Source: Promethearchaeota archaeon (GTDB lineage: Archaea > Asgardarchaeota > Lokiarchaeia > Sigynarchaeales > SOKP01). From it: a stretch of 9,283 bases of DNA. This document shows, in pieces, positions 1-6,461 of this stretch; position 1 is the stretch's first letter, and every line of letters begins with the position of its first letter. The notes beneath the pieces are model-generated. The model did no database searches and was not told the origin of the DNA. It was given only the letters and a program-made list of their open reading frames with translations. The translations under genes and the position numbers were made by a program. The stretch is taken from the NCBI GenBank assembly GCA_016839905.1, contig JAEOTJ010000438.1, positions 1 to 9,283 of the forward strand. Reading direction: 5' to 3'.

Positions 1-329
1 ATCAACAAGAAAAAAAAAAAGTGGAAAGAGCTGTTATTTCTCAACTTGAGAAAATTATACCTAACATAAGAGATAAAATCGAAGTCATCGATGTAGCAAC
101 CCCTATGACTATTGTTCGCTATACTAATAACTGGAAAGGCTCCTATATGGGTTGGGCTAATCCCTTTTCTGTGAAAATATCGAGAACATTACCCAAACTA
201 AAAAACTTTTTTATGGTTGGTCAATGGATAGGAGATACAGGAGTATCTGGCGCAGCTAAATCTGGAAGAGATTGCTTGGAGTATATATGTAAAAAGGACA
301 AAAAAAGGTTTGTAACTACCATACTATGA
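1..329 (+). CDS. FAD-dependent oxidoreductase, phytoene desaturase-like (C-terminal part)
   Basis: This is the 3' end of a gene that starts before the window. The reading frame is open to the left edge, with its first whole codon at position 3, so the GTG at 21 is probably internal. The visible ~108 residues look like the C-terminal end of the phytoene desaturase / retinol saturase-like FAD amine-oxidoreductase superfamily. A segment 'TPMTIVRYTNNWKGSYMGW' resembles the substrate-domain signature near the C-terminus. It is followed by 'FFMVGQWIGDTGVSGAAKSG', which matches the conserved C-terminal FAD-contacting stretch (usually hGQW...GhxxAxxSG), then a final helix. Family members desaturate or saturate isoprenoid chains such as carotenoids, retinoids or geranylgeranyl lipids; in archaea the substrate may be a membrane lipid or carotenoid. 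The substrate cannot be told from this fragment. The N-terminal Rossmann GxGxxG motif lies outside the window. It ends in TGA and is followed by T-tracts that may terminate it. Confidence 0.75.
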   Translation, partial: QQEKKKVERAVISQLEKIIPNIRDKIEVIDVATPMTIVRYTNNWKGSYMGWANPFSVKISRTLPKLKNFFMVGQWIGDTGVSGAAKSGRDCLEYICKKDKKRFVTTIL

Positions 330-357
330 TATATATAAAAGGAAAAGATAAGCAAAA

Positions 358-391
358 TTTTTTCTTAATCTATTATTTTAATGTGTTTTTT
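358..391 (+). terminator. T-tracts after the oxidoreductase gene
   Basis: Two runs of six T (358-363 and 386-391) lie 30-60 nt after the TGA of the oxidoreductase gene. Archaeal RNA polymerase commonly stops at U-rich tracts without a strong hairpin, so these are plausible terminators. The surrounding DNA is AT-rich throughout, which weakens the call. Confidence 0.35.
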
Positions 392-419
392 ATAATTTGA
401 TCTTGCTCAGTTTTCATTG

Positions 420-441
420 AATTTTGTTGAAAAACAAAATT
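420..441. repeat. Perfect inverted repeat, 9-bp arms with a 4-nt loop
   Basis: The arms aattttgtt (420-428) and aacaaaatt (433-441) are perfect reverse complements around the loop GAAA (429-432), a GNRA-type tetraloop on the plus-strand RNA. A further tttt (411-414) and aaaa (445-448) could extend the stem across an internal loop. It lies between the oxidoreductase terminus and priL. It may be part of a terminator or a protein-binding dyad. The stem is nearly all A:T, so chance in AT-rich DNA is possible. Confidence 0.4.
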
Positions 442-552
442 GTCAAAATAGTAATTATAACCTGTTACATAATATTACGATTCTTTACACATTACATTTC
501 TTAGGTGTGTTCTTAAATAATTAATAAGAAATTTTAAAAATCAATGAACTCT

Positions 553-564
553 AAAAATATAAAA
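553..564 (+). promoter_or_regulatory. Possible TATA box for priL-priS
   Basis: The stretch aaaaatataaaa fits an archaeal TATA element. It sits about 50 nt before the TTG at 610 and about 70 nt before the TTG at 631, so transcription would start near 585-590 and leave a short leader. A second TATA-like string, gatatatt, lies at 589-596. No other gene separates this spacer from priL, so the promoter of the primase operon should be here, but the exact box is uncertain. Confidence 0.35.
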
Positions 565-609
565 CCATTACAGCAATATTATTAATTTGATATATTGAAT
601 TTATTCTGA

Positions 610-1860
610 TTGAGTGAGGTTTTAAGAGTCTTGAGTATCCGGATTGAACTGATAAACCACTATCCATGGCTCCCCTCTCTAAAAAGATTTTATTCAGATA
701 TCGCTGATAAGGCTCCTGCTGAATTTATCAAAGAAGTATTTTCAGGTAATAATGGTATAGAAATTAAGCAGAGACTTCTAAGCCTCTTTGAAGCTGCGTT
801 CGAAAATAAAGAAGAGATTTCCGATTATAAAATTGATAAATTAAATGTTTATGTATACTTGCTTCTAAAAATTGTGCTTTATGTGTTAAATGATAAAAAT
901 ATTACAAATAAAATCGCTAATCTTTATTCAAAAATTAACTACAATGAATTACAGAAAGACAACAAGGATGTCGACTTATATGATATATGTGAAGATTTGA
1001 AATTATATGTTAATTATTACCAAACTCCCATTAAATTTGGAGTAAACTTAGTTAAAAACCAACGTGAGAGCCTTGAAACCAACTTTACAATGCATTTTAT
1101 AGATTATTTAGGATTGACATCAAAATTAAAAGACGAATACAGGAAACTGGCACATAACGCACTTTCTGGAGGATTTGTTTTTATCCAAAATCGAAGACTA
1201 ATGCGTTTATTACAAGAATATGTTAGAGAAAAATTAATATTAAAAGAAACTAAAGATAAGACGACGTTAAATTCCTTTATAGAAAACATTACTAAAGTCC
1301 CTGAATTTAAGGATTTATATGATAAAATCTTAACTGGTTGGTCAGAAAGAAAAGACGATTTTGAATTTACATACGAATTTGATTTTAGTACTCTTAAAGA
1401 TCCAATGAGTGTATTCCCTCCGTGCGTTAAAGAAATATTAAAAAAGGCGAAAGAAGGCCAAAATCTTGTACATTACGAAAGACTCTTCATTGTATGGTTT
1501 TTACTTGCTTTAGAATATCCTATAGAGAAAATTGTGGATATTTTTTCTACAATGCCAGATTTTGACAGAGAAAAGACAACTTATCAAGTTAAATTTGCAG
1601 AAAAGAAAAAATATGTCCCTTACCAATGCTCTACCTTAAAAACTTATAATTTATGCATAGCTGCTAAATATAAAGATGAATTATGTGCAAAAGGATATTT
1701 TTCAAAAAAACACGATGAAGAGCGGAAGATTAAACATCCTTTATCTTATGTTCGGATTAAGGAATATAGGATTAAAAGGAAGGATTATATTGAAAGTAAA
1801 GTTAATAATAAATCTAAGCAAGAATCAGAAAATCAACCAGATAAAATAAAAAATGAGTGA
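610..1860 (+). CDS. priL: DNA primase large subunit PriL (iron-sulfur)
   Basis: Regulatory subunit of the archaeal/eukaryotic-type DNA primase. With PriS it makes RNA/DNA primers at the replication fork, and its C-terminal domain holds a 4Fe-4S cluster needed for initiation. The product is 416 residues, a usual PriL length. It has a helical N-terminal part from the 'HYPWLPSLKRFYSDIA' segment onward and a C-terminal domain with four cysteines in the expected arrangement: Cys272 (FPPC), Cys340 (YQC), Cys349 (NLC) and Cys359 (ELC). The 'HPLSYVR' segment after the last cysteine is also typical. The final ~25 residues are a charged, probably disordered tail. An in-frame TGA at 607-609 rules out an earlier start. 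TTG 610 is the first possible start; TTG 631 (409 aa) is an attractive alternative because GAGGT at 616-620 lies 10 nt before it. The end overlaps priS by 8 nt, which indicates co-transcription and probable translational coupling. Confidence 0.92.
   Translation: MSEVLRVLSIRIELINHYPWLPSLKRFYSDIADKAPAEFIKEVFSGNNGIEIKQRLLSLFEAAFENKEEISDYKIDKLNVYVYLLLKIVLYVLNDKNITNKIANLYSKINYNELQKDNKDVDLYDICEDLKLYVNYYQTPIKFGVNLVKNQRESLETNFTMHFIDYLGLTSKLKDEYRKLAHNALSGGFVFIQNRRLMRLLQEYVREKLILKETKDKTTLNSFIENITKVPEFKDLYDKILTGWSERKDDFEFTYEFDFSTLKDPMSVFPPCVKEILKKAKEGQNLVHYERLFIVWFLLALEYPIEKIVDIFSTMPDFDREKTTYQVKFAEKKKYVPYQCSTLKTYNLCIAAKYKDELCAKGYFSKKHDEERKIKHPLSYVRIKEYRIKRKDYIESKVNNKSKQESENQPDKIKNE
616..620 (+). promoter_or_regulatory. 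Shine-Dalgarno-like site favouring the TTG 631 start of priL
   Basis: GAGGT, a match to the core of the archaeal anti-Shine-Dalgarno complement, lies inside the longest priL frame and 10 nt before TTG 631. Nothing comparable precedes TTG 610. If used, PriL would begin 'MSIRIELINHYPWLP' and be 409 residues. Both candidate starts are TTG followed by AGT, so codon context does not separate them. Confidence 0.4.
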
Positions 1861-3124
1861 TTACCCTTATTTAAAAAGGTTATTTCAAGCATATTACATA
1901 GAGAATAAGGCAACGATGCCTTTAATTAGTTCTTATAAACAAAGAGAGTTTGGTTTTCTTTCTTGGGATGAGAAATCCTTTATGAGAAGACATATGAGTT
2001 TTGAAAGCCATAAGAATTTAACAGATTATTTAATTAACGATGGTCCAAGACATATTTATTCAAGTGGGGCGTTATATCTTCAACCCGACAATCTGGATAT
2101 GAAAAATAAAGAATATCAAGGTTGTGATTTAATTATTGATATTGATGTTGACCATTTTTATACGCCATGTAAAAATAAACATGATCTGTGGTGGTGTAAA
2201 GAATGTGATGCGAAAGGATTTGGAATGATTCAAAAATGTCCAGAATGTAAGAAGTTAAAGATTAAAAAACTTGCCTGGATATGTGATGATTGTTTAGATA
2301 TTGCCAAGAATGAGATTTATAAATTGGTCTATGACTTCTTCATACCTGATTTTAATATGAATGAAGAAGAAATGAATATCGCCTTCTCTGGACATAGAGG
2401 ATATCATTTGAAGGTAGAAAACGAGAATTTAAGGAATTTATCTAGTGAAGACAGAAGGGAAATCGCGGATTATGTTTCTGGCGATAATTTATCATTTGAA
2501 ATTTTAGGTTTAAGGAAATTTAACCAGAATATTTATGGATTGAATAAAAATAATATAGGATGGCCTCGGAAAATTGTATTAAAATTAGAAGAACTTCTTA
2601 AAAATAAGTCAAATAGACAATTTGAGAGTTTTTTATTAAAACTTGGGTTAGACAAAAATAGAATTAAAAGTTTTATGAGTTCTAAGGATGATTTTCTGAA
2701 GGTAATCTCAGGAGCAAATCAAGGATTATGGATTATCCCCAATTTTGGATTAACAACCTGGAAGACTCTTTTATCTGGAGTAGTTAATGAAATTGGTGCC
2801 GAAATTGACGAACCTGTTACTATTGATATCCATAGGTTAATTCGTTACCCTGGCTCATTACATGGTAAATCAGGTTTTAAAGTTCAAGAATTAACATTAA
2901 AAGAATTAGAAATTTTTAATCCATTAGATGAGCCTAATGAGAGATTAGATCCTATTATTTTTAAAAGTAAAAACACGCTAAAATTGGAAATTACGGAACT
3001 TCAATTACCCATAACTAAGTTGAAAGGGGAGTCTTATGGTCCATACAATCAAGGAGATGTTATTGAAGTCCCCTTTCATGTTGGTGTATTTTTCCTATGT
3101 AAAGACGTAGCAAAGACAATCTAA
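1853..3124 (+). CDS. priS: DNA primase catalytic (small) subunit PriS
   Basis: Catalytic subunit of archaeal/eukaryotic-type primase (AEP fold), which synthesises primers from NTPs and dNTPs in complex with PriL. All three AEP motifs are visible. Motif I is 'IIDIDVDH', with metal ligands Asp96 and Asp98. Motif II is 'SGHRGYH' at 179-185. The motif III region is 'DIHRLIRYPGSLHGK', with the third acidic ligand at Asp325 and the nucleotide-contacting Arg/His residues after it. Between motifs I and II is a cysteine-rich zinc module: Cys106, His110, Cys115, Cys118, then CxxC pairs at 129/132 and 144/147. This is longer than the single C-H-C-C site of Pyrococcus-type PriS. The 423-residue length is above the ~350 of euryarchaeal enzymes, partly because of this module. 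The C-terminus ends in the typical 'PFHVGVFFLCKDVA' segment, so the gene is complete. The ATG lies inside the end of priL and has no Shine-Dalgarno, consistent with coupled translation. Confidence 0.95.
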   Translation: MSDYPYLKRLFQAYYIENKATMPLISSYKQREFGFLSWDEKSFMRRHMSFESHKNLTDYLINDGPRHIYSSGALYLQPDNLDMKNKEYQGCDLIIDIDVDHFYTPCKNKHDLWWCKECDAKGFGMIQKCPECKKLKIKKLAWICDDCLDIAKNEIYKLVYDFFIPDFNMNEEEMNIAFSGHRGYHLKVENENLRNLSSEDRREIADYVSGDNLSFEILGLRKFNQNIYGLNKNNIGWPRKIVLKLEELLKNKSNRQFESFLLKLGLDKNRIKSFMSSKDDFLKVISGANQGLWIIPNFGLTTWKTLLSGVVNEIGAEIDEPVTIDIHRLIRYPGSLHGKSGFKVQELTLKELEIFNPLDEPNERLDPIIFKSKNTLKLEITELQLPITKLKGESYGPYNQGDVIEVPFHVGVFFLCKDVAKTI

Positions 3125-3163
3125 TCCCATTAATAATAAATTTTATAATTATTTCATTTCCTC

Positions 3164-3173
3164 TTTTATATTA
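3164..3173 (+). promoter_or_regulatory. TATA-like box for a possible leaderless GINS transcript
   Basis: ttttatatta is centred about 27 nt before the GINS ATG at 3196, the spacing expected when transcription starts at or next to the start codon. No Shine-Dalgarno precedes the ATG. This suggests GINS has its own promoter yielding a leaderless mRNA, even though it follows priS in the same direction after a 71-nt AT-rich gap. Read-through from priS is also possible. Confidence 0.45.
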
Positions 3174-3195
3174 TTACAATATAATTGCAATTTCG

Positions 3196-3828
3196 ATGAA
3201 TTTAAAAAAAGATTACGAAAAACTTTATCAGCATTGGCTTGACGAGTTTAATAAAGTTGAACTAACACCATTTACCCAAGAGCTTTATAATTATTACGGA
3301 GCTTGCGTGGATTCCCTAAAAAAAGAAGATAAATTCTCCGGTAATGATATTAAAAATGATCTGTTAAAATCATATCAAGAAAACTTAAATTTTCTTTTTG
3401 AAGATTTCTTAAAATTAAGAGAAATTAAAATAATAAATGCTGCTCTGGCTTTTAAAGAGATTAATTTAAAGGATGTAAGTGAAGCAGAGAAATTATTTTA
3501 TCAAAACTTAATCAGCGCGGTTAAAGGTTTCAAAAAAATCAAAGCTCTCTCAGCAAATGATAATAAAACACACAACGAGCCTGAAATTAAAGATATTAAA
3601 CTTGAGAAAAATGAACCTATTGTTAAAGAAAGACCTTTAGATGAGAAGAAATTGCATAATTTTACATTAATTAGGTTTCTAAGAAACACACCTTCACTAG
3701 TTGGGGTTGATTTAATTAATTATGGTCCCTTTGAAAAAGAGGATATCGCTAATCTGCCCTTAAAGAATTCTGAAATCCTCATTAATGAAAAAAATGCTGA
3801 AAAAATAGAATTAAATGATCTTACTTAA
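3196..3828 (+). CDS. gins51: GINS complex subunit, Gins51 (Sld5/Psf1) type
   Basis: Subunit of the archaeal GINS complex, which binds MCM helicase and the Cdc45/RecJ-like protein to form the replicative CMG-type helicase. The 210-residue product has a helix-rich N-terminal domain (about 1-110), a charged low-complexity linker (about 111-150), and a small C-terminal beta domain (about 156-208). In the last part, 'YGPFEKEDIANLP' followed by 'SEILINEKNAEKIEL' is a good match to the GINS B domain. Helical A domain first and B domain last is the order of the Gins51/Gins15 (Sld5-Psf1-like) class; Gins23 has the reverse order. Its place after priL-priS supports a replication role. It converges on the SDR gene, with only 19 nt between the two stops. 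Family identity rests on the B-domain motif and context; the A domain is divergent. Confidence 0.82.
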   Translation: MNLKKDYEKLYQHWLDEFNKVELTPFTQELYNYYGACVDSLKKEDKFSGNDIKNDLLKSYQENLNFLFEDFLKLREIKIINAALAFKEINLKDVSEAEKLFYQNLISAVKGFKKIKALSANDNKTHNEPEIKDIKLEKNEPIVKERPLDEKKLHNFTLIRFLRNTPSLVGVDLINYGPFEKEDIANLPLKNSEILINEKNAEKIELNDLT

Positions 3829-3847
3829 TTTCTCCTAAATACTAAAT

Positions 3848-5002
3848 CTAATGAGCTTCGATTCCTAATTGTTCCGGATGATCTTGAAAATATTTTACTC
3901 CTTCTTTTATAATATCTACTATTGATCTTACAGGTTTCCAACCTGTTTGCTTAATTAATTTATCATTTTTACCAATTAATAATGGAACTTCGCTTGGACG
4001 TAATCTTTTTGTGTCGACAAATACTTTTTCATCAATATTAAAAAGAACAGTTGCCACCTTAATGTAATCTGCAATACTTATTCCTTTTCCAGAGCATACA
4101 TTATAAGGTTCTCCAAATTTACATTTTTCGCTAGCTAATATATAGGCATTAACAGTATCTTTAACATGAGTAAAATCCCTTATTGCATTAGGATTACCAA
4201 TAATCATATTATTTCTCTTTTTATTTAAAAGCTCTACAATTTGACGATGGACAACACTTGATACAAATTGAATTCCTCTTCTAGGCCCTTCATGGTTAAA
4301 CCCTCGTGTAATTATTGAAGGAACTTTATAAGAATCATAATATAGCCAAGCAATTTGTTCTGTAGCTACTTTTGTTATCCCGTAGACACTTCTTGGACGG
4401 AAAGGATTCATTTTTAAGTTTTCAACTACTGGAACTTCAGATGGATCTACTAAACCATATTGTTCACTACTACACGCAACTTGAATGCTTTCTAAATGTT
4501 CATCAAATCTCCTTGCAGCTTCAAATATTTTAATTGTTCCTTTAATATTATTTGTAATCACTCTTGCTGGTTCTCTAAAAGAAGTAGGAACGAAAGATTC
4601 TGCTGCCAGGTGAAATACTGCTTGTGGCTGAATTTCCTCAAAAATTGTATAAATCCTTTCTGCACTGGTGATATCTGCTTCATGTAAAACGATTTTTCCT
4701 CTTAAATGCTCAATATTTTCATGCATGGGGACTGAGTGACGTCGAATTGTTCCATGAACTTCACATTTTAGGTCCAATAATTGCTCTGCCAAATGACTAC
4801 CCGCAAAACCACTTATTCCCGTAATAAGTACTCTTTTTTCATTCCAAAAATCTCTGTCGGGTTGCGCCGATTTTTTATTTTCAAATTCTTTTAAGTATTC
4901 TGCCAATTTATTTGGTTTTATAATAAATCCTTGTTTTTCGAGTTCTTTTACTCTATCTGATACTTCTATGACTTTTTCTATAGGTATTAGTTCAGTTGTC
5001 AT
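3848..5002 (-). CDS. NAD(P)-dependent extended SDR, GDP-mannose 4,6-dehydratase-like
   Basis: Extended short-chain dehydrogenase that acts on a nucleotide sugar, most like GDP-mannose 4,6-dehydratase and the related GDP-4-keto-6-deoxymannose reductase. Visible features are the Rossmann motif 'TGISGFAGS' (Gly62, Gly65, Gly68); Arg87-Arg88 after strand 2, which in GDP-mannose dehydratases favours NADP; the 'HLAAES' segment at 131-136; the catalytic Ser178/Glu180 in 'CSSEQYG'; Tyr207 and Lys211 of the YxxxK motif; and the substrate-side segments 'RGFNHEGPRRG', 'GNPNAIRDFTHVKD' and 'RLRPSEVPLL'. The last is more typical of the reductase branch, so the exact reaction (4,6-dehydration or 4-keto reduction) is open. 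The product probably feeds deoxyhexose or other sugars into surface glycans. About 52 residues precede the Rossmann fold, unusual because these enzymes normally start right at it. No Shine-Dalgarno is visible. It stands alone, without other glycan genes nearby. Confidence 0.85.
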   Translation of the reverse strand: MTTELIPIEKVIEVSDRVKELEKQGFIIKPNKLAEYLKEFENKKSAQPDRDFWNEKRVLITGISGFAGSHLAEQLLDLKCEVHGTIRRHSVPMHENIEHLRGKIVLHEADITSAERIYTIFEEIQPQAVFHLAAESFVPTSFREPARVITNNIKGTIKIFEAARRFDEHLESIQVACSSEQYGLVDPSEVPVVENLKMNPFRPRSVYGITKVATEQIAWLYYDSYKVPSIITRGFNHEGPRRGIQFVSSVVHRQIVELLNKKRNNMIIGNPNAIRDFTHVKDTVNAYILASEKCKFGEPYNVCSGKGISIADYIKVATVLFNIDEKVFVDTKRLRPSEVPLLIGKNDKLIKQTGWKPVRSIVDIIKEGVKYFQDHPEQLGIEAH

Positions 5003-5094
5003 ATTGAATCTAATAACATTTGTTTTTTTTTTAATTTTATTATCTTAATATAAAAAAAAAGGAAATCAATAATAATTTTAATTAATCTGCTCTT

Positions 5095-5121
5095 AAAAAA
5101 CGCTGAAATCCTCTTTAGGAT
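5095..5121 (-). terminator. Hairpin plus T-tract after nop10
   Basis: On the minus strand, downstream of the nop10 stop, a short hairpin (5-bp arms atcct/aggat with a 4-nt loop, 5108-5121) is followed within about 7 nt by six T (5100-5095). A second T9 tract lies further on (5060-5052). Together they are good candidates for ending the aIF2-alpha-nop10 transcript before the SDR gene on the same strand. Confidence 0.4.
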
Positions 5122-5155
5122 ATTTTACTAATAAATTGTTTTTTAAATTTCACGA

Positions 5156-5341
5156 TTAATTATATTTTTTCTCAAATTCTTCTTTAAAATACTTCATACG
5201 ATATTTTGCATATTTATCAATTAGAGAAAATTTAGGGGGATTCACATTTATTAATTGACCATCGCAATATCGACATTTACTTTCAGTATTGGCCAAACCA
5301 TATTTTTTACAATCCTTACATTTTTGAAGATATTTTGTCAT
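5156..5341 (-). CDS. nop10: H/ACA RNP protein Nop10
   Basis: Small structural protein of the H/ACA ribonucleoprotein. It binds the Cbf5 pseudouridine synthase together with a guide RNA and L7Ae to modify rRNA in ribosome biogenesis. The 61-residue product matches the archaeal Nop10 plan: an N-terminal zinc ribbon with Cys8/Cys11 and Cys23/Cys26, then a linker with the family signature around 'NPPKFSLIDKYAKYRMK' (usually PxxFSxxDxYxxYR), then a short C-terminal helix. Length is normal (archaeal Nop10 is about 55-65 aa). It lies 21 nt after the aIF2-alpha stop on the same strand, so the two form an operon; the aIF2-alpha-Nop10 pairing is a conserved archaeal arrangement. Confidence 0.93.
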   Translation of the reverse strand: MTKYLQKCKDCKKYGLANTESKCRYCDGQLINVNPPKFSLIDKYAKYRMKYFKEEFEKKYN

Positions 5342-5362
5342 GTTAAAAACTAATTAGTATTA

Positions 5363-6184
5363 TTAATCTCGAATAAACTCAAAAAGACCTTCATATTCCT
5401 TGACTTTTTCTTCTATTATGGATAAAACCTTGGATAAAATATTTTCTGCATCCAAATAATTTTTAGAAACAATCTCAATACGATAAAAAGGAGCTCCAAT
5501 ATATACAATAACCAATTTTCTTGTTTCTTTTTGATTGTTTATAACCTTTTTTGCTTCACTCAATACTTCTTTTATTAATTCAATTCCATTCTCATTTGTA
5601 AAAATGAGCTTGATTTTACCTATTATGCTTACTGTAGAGATTTTTACATTCTCTTCAATAATTTGCAGAAATTTTTCCTTAACTTCTTCTGATATTGTAT
5701 TAATCTTCTTTAAAATTTCAGGACCATTTTCTTTAAGTTCTTCTATTGTTTCTTGATAAGTCAAGTGCATATCTAAAATTGGAAATCCAATTAAATCATA
5801 TGCCTCATCTAACGTCATCTTTGATGTTTCTTCAACAAGAAATTGTAATAGAATTTCATATTTCGTTGCATATTTCCATTCTTTTACGCGATTTTTCCTT
5901 TGGGCAGAATTTACTCTTTTTAAAGAAAGATCTACATGCCCTTTCATTTCATCAACTCTTAATACTCTTAAGACAACTCTTTGACCAATTCTTACGTGAT
6001 TTCTTATGTTCTTAATCCATCTACTTGAGATCTCACTGATATGTATCATTCCTCTAGCACATTCCTCAGAGGCTAACCCGTCATAATTGAATAAATCTAC
6101 GTAGACGTATTGATGTTGAACCTCCTTTACTTTAGCTACAACAAATTCTCCTTGCTTTGGAAAATTAGTTCTTGAACGAACCAT
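5363..6184 (-). CDS. Translation initiation factor aIF2 subunit alpha
   Basis: Alpha subunit of the heterotrimeric initiation factor that delivers initiator Met-tRNA to the small ribosomal subunit. The 273-residue product shows the three expected parts: an N-terminal S1-type OB domain (about 10-90) with 'GEFVVAKVKEV' and 'GMIHISEIS...VRIGQRV' and ending 'GHVDLSLKRV'; a helical middle domain (about 95-175); and a C-terminal alpha/beta domain (about 180-273) that docks on aIF2-gamma, with 'APFYRIEI'. Length is typical of archaeal aIF2-alpha. In the S1 loop, 'SEISSRW' places Ser50 at eukaryotic Ser48 and Ser53 at the regulatory Ser51 position by gap-free alignment; many archaeal proteins have Ala there. 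The ATG has no Shine-Dalgarno and follows a long A-rich leader on this strand. It is the first gene of a pair with nop10. The rpl44e and rps27e genes often found upstream are absent here. Confidence 0.95.
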   Translation of the reverse strand: MVRSRTNFPKQGEFVVAKVKEVQHQYVYVDLFNYDGLASEECARGMIHISEISSRWIKNIRNHVRIGQRVVLRVLRVDEMKGHVDLSLKRVNSAQRKNRVKEWKYATKYEILLQFLVEETSKMTLDEAYDLIGFPILDMHLTYQETIEELKENGPEILKKINTISEEVKEKFLQIIEENVKISTVSIIGKIKLIFTNENGIELIKEVLSEAKKVINNQKETRKLVIVYIGAPFYRIEIVSKNYLDAENILSKVLSIIEEKVKEYEGLFEFIRD

Positions 6185-6461
6185 TATGTTAAGGAAATTA
6201 TTCTATTTTTTTTTTTTTTTATTTTTTTTAAATCCTTAATTCAATTTAACGATTTATGATTTTTTATGTTTATCATCTGAAATTCTTAAATTTTTACTAT
6301 ATTGGTATTATGAAAAATATCTCTCTTTTCTGTTATATAAACTCATCAAGAGATTATTTTTAATTATATAGATTGAGAGAATAAGAGACATCTCTATATT
6401 AAAGTAATCTGATAAATCTCTAATTTTTTAAAATGAAGTTCTTTTCTTTTATTTTTCAACA
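6185..6461. other. AT-rich spacer with long T/A tracts
   Basis: No gene is supported between aIF2-alpha and the PAP2 stop; both neighbours are on the minus strand. Next to aIF2-alpha there is a T15 run (6206-6220), one A, then T8 (6222-6229) on the plus strand, which reads as an A8-T-A15 leader on the coding strand. A TATA-like region for aIF2-alpha (tttaaaaaaaat on the minus strand, about 6221-6232) merges with it. Near the PAP2 end the repeated strings atctct and gagaga could form weak stems. Nothing resembles a tRNA or a clear box C/D RNA. Confidence 0.5.

Noticed and set aside
544..585. 13-codon ORF before priL
   Set aside because: Too short, no ribosome site, AT-rich by composition, and it overlaps the putative promoter; no reason to call it a leader peptide.
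1104..1289. Open frame antisense to priL
   Set aside because: It lies wholly within the convincing PriL frame, is hydrophobic and Ser/Phe-rich as expected from AT-rich antisense DNA, and has no motif.
5535..6015. Two plus-strand open frames opposite aIF2-alpha
   Set aside because: Both are shadows of the strongly supported aIF2-alpha gene, with no start signals or recognisable domains.
6272..6295. Possible box C/D-like string on the minus strand (agatgataa)
   Set aside because: Only one box-like motif is present; no paired C', D' or D boxes at proper spacing were found, so an sRNA cannot be supported.
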